Positions 58,405-64,000 of a stretch of 64,000 nt of DNA are shown here, piece by piece (position 1 is the stretch's first letter; every line of letters starts with the position of its first letter). The notes under the pieces were generated by a model. The model was not told where the DNA came from. It searched no databases and was given only the letters and a program-made list of their open reading frames with translations. Position numbers and translations under genes: made by a program. The stretch lies in contig NZ_JAGEMN010000001.1 of the NCBI RefSeq assembly GCF_017921835.1, positions 1,295,874 through 1,359,873 on the forward strand. Reading direction: 5' to 3'. This DNA comes from Sporosarcina sp. 6E9. GTDB lineage: Bacteria; Bacillota; Bacilli; Bacillales_A; Planococcaceae.

Positions 58405-60528
58405 TTATACTTTTGAAACTACAATCTCTTCTTCCACAACATCGACATGGACTTTTTCAACGCTTTCCTCTTCTAAAATGAGATCCGTTAATGGATCCTC
58501 TATCTTGTCTTGAATCACTCTACGAAGTGGTCGAGCTCCGAATCGTTTGTCATAGCCTAGTTTCACCAAGACTTGTTTTGCTTCATCCGAAATCGTAATA
58601 TTAATATCATTTTCTTCGATTGTTTCTTGTAAATCCACAAGCATCAAGTCAACGATTTCTAGTAAATTCTCTTCTGTCAATTCATTGAATGATACAATTG
58701 CATCGAAACGGTTGAGAAACTCAGGTTTGAAATAATTACCTAATGTTTCGAGCGTCGTAACCGATTCATGTTCTGTTTGATTGAATCCGACGCTTACTTT
58801 TCTCTCACCCGTTCCGGCGTTACTCGTCATAATGATGACTGTATCTTTAAAGCTGACGGTACGACCATGTGAATCTGTTAAACGGCCGTCTTCCATAATT
58901 TGCAGGAACATATTTTGAACATCCGGATGCGCTTTTTCAATTTCATCCAGAAGTAAAATTGAATACGGTTTACGACGAATTTGTTCAGTCAATTGACCGG
59001 CTTCTTCATGACCTACATAACCTGGAGGTGAACCGATAATTTTAGACACCGCATGTTTCTCCATATATTCACTCATATCAAGACGAATTAACGAGTCGCG
59101 TGAACCGAATAGCTCTTCTGCTAAGACTTTTGTAATTTCCGTCTTACCGACACCCGTTGGCCCCACAAATAAGAAAGATCCAATTGGACGGGTTTTTGAT
59201 TTGAGCCCCGCACGACTGCGACGTATCGCTTTTGCAATTTTATCGACCGCTTCTTCTTGACCAATGATTTCTTTGCCAAGATTTTCAGCGATGCCCTTCA
59301 TCTTTGCTTGTTCCGCCGCTTGTAGTTTTGTGACAGGAATCCCTGTTTTTTCTTCGACAATCAATTCAATATCAGCAACAGTAACTTCTACAATTCCGGC
59401 TTCCCCGTTTTGTTTCGATTCCTCTAATTGTTTATTAAGCTTAATTTCTTCATGTCGTAAATTTGCTGCTTTTTCATAATCTTCCACATCTGCCGCTTCT
59501 TCTTTTTCTCGAATAACCTCGTTCAAACGTGTTTCAATCAAGTTCGAATCAGCTACTACATGTTCAAGATTTAAACGTGATCCAACTTCATCCATCAAAT
59601 CAATTGCTTTATCTGGTAGAAATCGGTCTTGAATATAGCGCTCAGACAATGTAACAAAAGCTTGAACCGCCTCATCAGAATAACGTACTTCGTGGAAATT
59701 TTCGTAACGATTTTTAATCCCGTTCAAGATTTTAATCGTATCTTCTGCAGACGGTTCGTTAACGATGATTGGCTGGAATCGACGTTCAAGCGCAGCATCT
59801 TTTTCAATTTGACGATATTCTTTTAATGTCGTCGCACCGATGAGTTGCAAGCCACCGCGTGCCAATGCTGGTTTCAAAATATTTCCGGCATCCATTTGTG
59901 AGCCTTCAGTCTGTCCTGCACCAACAAGTAAGTGAATTTCATCGATGAATAAAATAACGTCTGTCCGTGTTTGAAGTTCTTCGATTAATTCCTTCATTCT
60001 TTCTTCAAACTGACCTCGAATACCTGTATTACTGATAAGTGAAGCGACATCTAACAAGTACACTTCTTTGTTCATCAGTTTCATCGGTACATTGCCTTCA
60101 TGAATTTTGACTGCAAGGCCCTCAGCAATTGCTGTTTTACCGACACCAGGTTCTCCGATTAACACGGGATTGTTTTTATTTCTTCTATTTAAAGTTTCAA
60201 TTACGCGCTTCACTTCTTGATCGCGCCCGATAACTGGATCAATTAGCCCTTCCCTCGCGTCGTTTGAGATGTTTTTCCCTAATTGATCTAACAAGCCATG
60301 CTCTATATTTTCCTCAACTTGTTGTGTCTGAGTTCGTGCCTGCCCTCCGCCGTTTGCTTGGAAAAAGTGATTTCCTTCATTACCCAATGACGGCATCTTG
60401 CCTGCATTCAATTGACCTTGTATTTGACCGAAACATGTATGACACATGTTCAATTGCATATTTTGCTGATTCATCCGGAGTCTCAGATTCATCGTTGCTC
60501 CATTTTGACCACATAGTTGACATTTCAT
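58405..60528 (-). CDS. clpE: ATP-dependent Clp protease ATPase subunit ClpE
   Basis: About 707 residues from [10 protein letters not shown] (60528, GGAGG upstream); the longer reading to 60687 crosses the promoter and is wrong. N-terminal zinc finger (CQLCGQ, then CHTCFG), two AAA+ modules (Walker [34 protein letters not shown]) and a UVR-like middle region. ClpE unfolds damaged proteins for ClpP during heat stress. Two CtsR boxes overlap its promoter. Confidence 0.95.
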   Translation of the reverse strand: MKCQLCGQNGATMNLRLRMNQQNMQLNMCHTCFGQIQGQLNAGKMPSLGNEGNHFFQANGGGQARTQTQQVEENIEHGLLDQLGKNISNDAREGLIDPVIGRDQEVKRVIETLNRRNKNNPVLIGEPGVGKTAIAEGLAVKIHEGNVPMKLMNKEVYLLDVASLISNTGIRGQFEERMKELIEELQTRTDVILFIDEIHLLVGAGQTEGSQMDAGNILKPALARGGLQLIGATTLKEYRQIEKDAALERRFQPIIVNEPSAEDTIKILNGIKNRYENFHEVRYSDEAVQAFVTLSERYIQDRFLPDKAIDLMDEVGSRLNLEHVVADSNLIETRLNEVIREKEEAADVEDYEKAANLRHEEIKLNKQLEESKQNGEAGIVEVTVADIELIVEEKTGIPVTKLQAAEQAKMKGIAENLGKEIIGQEEAVDKIAKAIRRSRAGLKSKTRPIGSFLFVGPTGVGKTEITKVLAEELFGSRDSLIRLDMSEYMEKHAVSKIIGSPPGYVGHEEAGQLTEQIRRKPYSILLLDEIEKAHPDVQNMFLQIMEDGRLTDSHGRTVSFKDTVIIMTSNAGTGERKVSVGFNQTEHESVTTLETLGNYFKPEFLNRFDAIVSFNELTEENLLEIVDLMLVDLQETIEENDINITISDEAKQVLVKLGYDKRFGARPLRRVIQDKIEDPLTDLILEEESVEKVHVDVVEEEIVVSKV

Positions 60529-60575
60529 ATATGTTTCCTCCTTGGTAATCTTGATATATATCTTCCGTGTCTGAC

Positions 60576-60592
60576 TTTGACTATCTTTGACT
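60576..60592 (-). promoter_or_regulatory. CtsR operator 1 of clpE
   Basis: On the minus strand AGTCAAAGATAGTCAAA, an exact match to the CtsR heptad direct repeat RGTCAAA-NAN-RGTCAAA. It lies just downstream of the -10 box, over the transcribed start. Confidence 0.9.
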
Positions 60593-60600
60593 ATACATTT

Positions 60601-60629
60601 ATTATACACTGACCTAGTTTGACTTTCAA
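60601..60629 (-). promoter_or_regulatory. Sigma-A promoter of clpE
   Basis: TTGAAA (60624-60629), 17-bp spacer, TATAAT (60601-60606) on the minus strand. Confidence 0.82.
60608..60624 (-). promoter_or_regulatory. CtsR operator 2 of clpE
   Basis: On the minus strand AGTCAAACTAGGTCAGT, a near match to the CtsR repeat (one heptad perfect, one with a mismatch), located in the promoter spacer. Confidence 0.78.
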
Positions 60630-60644
60630 GAATCCTGCTTACAT

Positions 60645-60683
60645 TAAAAAAGTCGCTCACAGAAATCATTCTGCAAGCGACTT
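60645..60683 (-). terminator. Terminator of the 60762 gene
   Basis: On the minus strand AAAGTCGCT/AGCGACTTT with an inner CAGAA/TTCTG stem, then a six-T run; it lies just upstream of the clpE promoter. Confidence 0.82.
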
Positions 60684-60761
60684 TCAATTGGATATTCTTA
60701 AGATTACAGACGGTTTAAGATAACTAAAATGCAAAATTCCACTACTAACTTATTAAAGATT

Positions 60762-61322
60762 TCATAAGTTTTGCACGGCTTTTACAATTTCTGAAATAAC
60801 AGCTGGCACATCATCGGAGCTTTTAATCCCAAATAAATAATTTGCTTCGCCTTCCCGAGGTTCTATCACACCATCTTTTTCAGTCTCAGCTTGTTGTCGT
60901 TTAAGAACTTCCTCAAATGTCGATGCGGTTCTAAATATTGTTGTGCTACGTTGACTCGCTGAAATGCGTTCCAGTAGAACATGATCCGGAATATCGAAAT
61001 TAACGATAATGCTGATAAACCCCTTGCTCTTCAGGTATTCTAGTAAACTCACTCGCCCCTTCAGCCCACGATTTGCATTACTTAAGATCAGATGAAAATC
61101 AGTTTGATCTATTGCATAATCTATAACTGTTTTGGAAATCGCGTACTTGAATGTGTTTGGCCCTTCCTTAGGCATTAAAGTTTTATAATACGCATTGATG
61201 AATTCCGCGTGATTATCTTGGTCGACTACCAATGAGTTGTGCAACTGTTGTTCCAATACTTTCGAAAATGTAGTTTTTCCGCTATGGGTCTTACCGACAG
61301 TCATGATGGCAAATCTTTGCAT
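60762..61322 (-). CDS. P-loop ATP/GTP-binding kinase-like protein
   Basis: A 186-residue AAA_33/zeta-kinase-like protein. Walker A is GKTHSGKTTFSK at residues 10-21. A DQDNHAEF stretch likely binds the substrate, and a lid-like Arg-rich part follows (LLERISASQRSTTIFRTAS). Probably phosphorylates a small molecule; could be a nucleoside or antibiotic kinase. Unassigned. Has its own terminator. Confidence 0.7.
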   Translation of the reverse strand: MQRFAIMTVGKTHSGKTTFSKVLEQQLHNSLVVDQDNHAEFINAYYKTLMPKEGPNTFKYAISKTVIDYAIDQTDFHLILSNANRGLKGRVSLLEYLKSKGFISIIVNFDIPDHVLLERISASQRSTTIFRTASTFEEVLKRQQAETEKDGVIEPREGEANYLFGIKSSDDVPAVISEIVKAVQNL

Positions 61323-61526
61323 AATTTAAACTCCATTCTGATGAAATTAAAGTAACTACTAAAAGTTTCTCACCCACTAATACCACAGTCATTTCATTAT
61401 TTTTTACTCTTTATCAACTTAAAATCATACCTGTGCAATAAACATTCTTGAATGATCAAACAATCGAGTTAGTTTCTTGCACAGTTGTCAAATTATATAC
61501 AATATCCCTAGGCATAATTGACGCCA

Positions 61527-62480
61527 TTAATTTCGTAATATTATATAGACTAAATAAATAATGTAGGCGGCGGCAAGCACCACCCCTTCACGCTTTCCAA
61601 CTTTGAAACTGGTCCTTGAAAAAATCAATAATACAACAGTCAGTACAATCATAAACACGACGTCACTAAATACTTTATCGTTCACCGCTAATGGAGAAAT
61701 TGTAGCCGAGGCACCGAGTACAAACAAAATGTTGAAAATATTACTTCCAACAATATTTCCAAGCGCGATTTCACTTTCTTTTTTCAGTGCCGCTGAAATA
61801 GAAGTGACTAGTTCAGGAAGTGACGTTCCGATTGCAATAATCGTTAGTCCTACCAATGTTTCACTCATGCCAAGGGAAAAAGCAATTTCCATGCCGTTTT
61901 CTACGACCAAGTTCCCTCCAAATATAATTCCAACCAGCCCTACTATCGTAATGAATATATTTTTACCCCAGCTGATATTCTTTGGTGCTGGTACGTTCGC
62001 TGCATTTTTTCGGCTTTTTAGCCCAATCTCAATCACATAATACATAAAGATCGAAAGAAACAACAAGAGGATCAAACCATCACTGCGTGTTATCATGTTG
62101 CTACTGAATCCCTGTAATGCAATATCACTCATAAGAATAAGCAATGCCACACTTGCGAGTATTGTAAACGGGATTTCTTTTCTAATCGTCTCACTTTGAA
62201 CCATCAATGGATACAGAAAAGCAGTCACGCCTACAACGAGCGTAGTATTAAGAATATTGCTTCCGACTACGTTTCCCACTGCAACTTCTGCATTTCCTTC
62301 AAGAGCTGCAATAATACTGACAGTCGCCTCCGGGGAACTTGTTCCCAATGCGACAATTGTTAAGCCGATTAAAATAGGCGGGACCTGAAGCAGTCTCGCA
62401 ATATTGGAAGACCCGTCAACAAAAAAGTCAGCGCCTTTGATCAACAATGCAAATCCAACAATTAATATAATATATGCCAT
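61527..62480 (-). CDS. Calcium/sodium antiporter (YrbG family)
   Basis: A 317-residue Na+/Ca2+ exchanger with ten spans in two inverted halves. Ion-binding alpha repeats: VALGTSSPEATVSIIAALEG with GNVVGSNILNT, and IAIGTSLPELVTSISAALK with GNIVGSNIFNI. It extrudes calcium in exchange for sodium, as in Methanocaldococcus NCX. Monocistronic. Confidence 0.92.
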   Translation of the reverse strand: MAYIILIVGFALLIKGADFFVDGSSNIARLLQVPPILIGLTIVALGTSSPEATVSIIAALEGNAEVAVGNVVGSNILNTTLVVGVTAFLYPLMVQSETIRKEIPFTILASVALLILMSDIALQGFSSNMITRSDGLILLLFLSIFMYYVIEIGLKSRKNAANVPAPKNISWGKNIFITIVGLVGIIFGGNLVVENGMEIAFSLGMSETLVGLTIIAIGTSLPELVTSISAALKKESEIALGNIVGSNIFNILFVLGASATISPLAVNDKVFSDVVFMIVLTVVLLIFSRTSFKVGKREGVVLAAAYIIYLVYIILRN

Positions 62481-62698
62481 TGGTTTTTACCTCTATCCGG
62501 TTCATGTATGATTACTATCATCTTCTGATTACTTTGCTTACATACTACATTATTACGCAATAAAAAAACGGATAATGTAAAAGTCGACAATCTATTTCAT
62601 TTTACTCAATGTTTCTAAAGTTACCTCAAACATTAATGCGTTAAATAAATACATTCTACACTCGAGATCATTCTGTATTGTGATTAAAGAACGTCCCC

Positions 62699-62727
62699 TT
62701 GTAAGAGATATGCCTGAATTGTATAAT
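62699..62727 (+). promoter_or_regulatory. Promoter of the DUF1801 pseudogene
   Basis: TTGTAA, 17-bp spacer, TATAAT (62722-62727), followed by GGAGGAAG before the ATG. Confidence 0.7.
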
Positions 62728-62767
62728 GTGAAGAAGCAATTATTTTGTTGAATTGAAGGAGGAAGTC

Positions 62768-63136
62768 ATGGAGGTTTTTGAAAAGTATTTAACAGGTATT
62801 GATAATCCCGACCACCATGATTAAACAAAGGAAATATTGACGTGGGTTGCTGATAAATTTCCGAATCTTGAACCGCAAATCAAGTGGAATACGCCAATGT
62901 TTACGCACCAAGACACATTTATTATCGGTTTTTCAACAGCGAAGCATCATTTAAGCGTTTCGCCGGAACCAGTAGGCATAACGCTATTTTCCGATGACAT
63001 TGCACAAGCTGGTTATAGCGCTACCAAGGGCTTGTTTCGAATTCCGTGGAATGAACCCGTTAACTATGAATTACTTGGGAAGATGATTGATTTTAATATT
63101 CAAGATAAGGCCGGTTATACGAGCTTTTGGCGATAG
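62768..63136 (+). pseudogene. DUF1801 (YdhG-like iron-chaperone family) gene with in-frame stop
   Basis: The frame opens MEVFEKYLTGIDNPDHHD with a good ribosome binding site and then meets TAA (62822-62824). Beyond it the family domain continues undamaged: [53 protein letters not shown]. One substitution would restore it. A TTG at 62837 could restart a 100-residue product, but without a good ribosome binding site. DUF1801 proteins include the frataxin-like Fra of B. subtilis. Confidence 0.82.
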
Positions 63137-63161
63137 GAACAAAACACGCCTAATCTAAAAT

Positions 63162-63192
63162 GTCCGCCGATCCGTTAAATCGATTGACGGAC
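63162..63192. terminator. Hairpin after the DUF1801 pseudogene
   Basis: TGTCCG/CGGACA outer arms with CGAT/ATCG inner arms; no strong T run. Confidence 0.45.
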
Positions 63193-63249
63193 ACCCCATC
63201 CTAGCCATGAACTTGCGGATGGATCTAGAAATGATGGCCACCAGTAAAT

Positions 63250-63819
63250 CTAGACCCTTAACGAGCCACGAAATCCTCTAGCCGCATAGTAGGACTCGGC
63301 CCCATTGTGATACACAAAAACAGTGTCATAGCGACGATCGCAAAAAATAGCACCACCGAGTTCTCTAATGTTAGATGGTGTTTGCACCCAACTCGATGTT
63401 TTCATATCGAATTTTCCAAGTTCCTGTAACGCTCGATATTGATTTTCCGTTAAAAGTTCAATGCCCATAGCAGTTGCCATATCAATAACGCTATTTTCTG
63501 GTTTATGTTTTTTTCTTGATTCTAACGCTTCACGGTCGTAACAAACACTTCTACGACCTTTAGGACTTTCCGCCGAACAATCATGAAAAACGTAAATTTC
63601 ATTCTTTATATCATAGTCCACAACATCTGGTTCTCCTCCAGTTCTCTCCATTTCATTTAGCGACCATAGTTTTTCAGGATTAGCATCCAGCTTTTCTTGG
63701 ACTTTATCCCACGCAAGACCTTCATGGCGGTTCATATTTCTTTCAAACCGAACCTTCAAATTCTCGATTAATTCTTCTCGTTGTTCTATTGATAATTCCT
63801 TATTATTTTCGCTTGTCAT
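63250..63819 (-). CDS. DUF4256 domain protein
   Basis: A 189-residue protein matching DUF4256: NLKVRFERNMNRHEGLAWDK, LWSLNEMERTGGEPDVVDYD, FHDCSAESPKGRRSVCYDRE, GGAIFCDRRYDTVFVYHNGA. The dense conserved polar residues (E-R-T-GGEPD, D-x5-GRRS-C-YD) suggest an enzyme, but none is known. AGGAGG ribosome binding site. Monocistronic. Confidence 0.82.
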   Translation of the reverse strand: MTSENNKELSIEQREELIENLKVRFERNMNRHEGLAWDKVQEKLDANPEKLWSLNEMERTGGEPDVVDYDIKNEIYVFHDCSAESPKGRRSVCYDREALESRKKHKPENSVIDMATAMGIELLTENQYRALQELGKFDMKTSSWVQTPSNIRELGGAIFCDRRYDTVFVYHNGAESYYAARGFRGSLRV

Positions 63820-63947
63820 ATTAGCTTCCTCCTAATTAAAATCGGTTCAATTTACACCATAAGTATAGCATTTTTCGTTTTTAAAATCGTACCTGCGCAC
63901 CAATTATTCATGAAACTTTGGCAAATCGGTTCGTAAATTAGCTCCAC

Positions 63948-63976
63948 TTACAATAGACATTTTCGAATTGTATAAT
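63948..63976 (+). promoter_or_regulatory. Plus-strand promoter at the window edge
   Basis: TTACAA (63948-63953), 17-bp spacer and TATAAT (63971-63976). The gene it drives lies beyond the window. Confidence 0.6.
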
Positions 63977-64000
63977 ATATAGAACTTGAATAAACGGTGT

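Overview
The window is AT-rich DNA from an endospore-forming member of the Bacillales. The best guess is the Planococcaceae, close to Sporosarcina. Supporting signs are a gerB-gerA-gerC germinant receptor operon, the sporulation checkpoint gene sda, a YlxY-type deacetylase, clpE under CtsR boxes, a urea transporter, a phenylalanine dehydrogenase like that of Sporosarcina ureae, and purine-rich Shine-Dalgarno sites throughout. No rRNA, tRNA, CRISPR array or intact insertion sequence was seen.

Region 1 (1-9.4 kb) is an aromatic catabolism locus on the minus strand. A long operon runs paaA-paaB-paaC-paaD-EthD-like-paaF-like-paaG-like-aldehyde dehydrogenase-paaH, followed by paaX. Next to it is a two-gene operon of a hotdog thioesterase and phenylalanine dehydrogenase (cut by the window edge). 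Both promoters carry the same 20-bp element at the same distance from the -10 box. This points to one regulon, probably under PaaX, linking phenylalanine entry to phenylacetyl-CoA epoxidation and ring cleavage. Upstream of paaA is a seven-unit tandem repeat with a period near 21 bp.

Region 2 (9.4-15.4 kb) holds a DUF2161 protein, the germination operon, and a lipoprotein copper nitrite reductase with a perfect Fnr-type site centred 41.5 bp before the predicted transcription start. Region 3 (15.4-31.6 kb) is mostly single housekeeping or accessory genes: exoA, an acyl-CoA dehydrogenase, SIMPL and MscS proteins, four GNAT-type acetyltransferases, an SDR, a CtaM-like protein and YlxY. It ends with a SAM riboswitch over a flavin-dependent monooxygenase pseudogene and an ATP-grasp gene.

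Region 4 (31.6-41.2 kb) is the most unusual. It contains the footprint of an old tandem duplication: an intact DUF899 gene and an intact dbpA enclose a dbpA-3'/DUF899-5' chimera. Between the chimera and intact dbpA lies a tightly overlapping minus-strand operon: a 72-residue single-membrane-span peptide with an exceptional ribosome binding site, an ABC ATPase, an ABC permease, a two-span membrane protein and an intramembrane HExxH protease. It resembles a bacteriocin or processed-peptide export system without a modification enzyme. It is surrounded by relics, including what looks like a plasmid replication initiator and a truncated glycolipid glycosyltransferase.

Region 5 (41.2-54.9 kb) has a Mo/W-bis-MGD formate dehydrogenase with its DUF1641 partner and divergent fdhD, a WYL/YolD pair, a TctA-type transporter, a DJ-1/PfpI protein, a membrane-anchored trypsin-like protease, and a previously unannotated type I toxin-antitoxin locus (40-residue Hol-Tox peptide plus a convergent antisense RNA) next to a urea transporter. 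Region 6 (54.9-64 kb) has a VLRF1 release-factor-like protein, a phospholipase A2-like mini protein, sda, a YwaC/RelP alarmone synthetase, clpE, a Na/Ca exchanger, a DUF1801 pseudogene and a DUF4256 protein.
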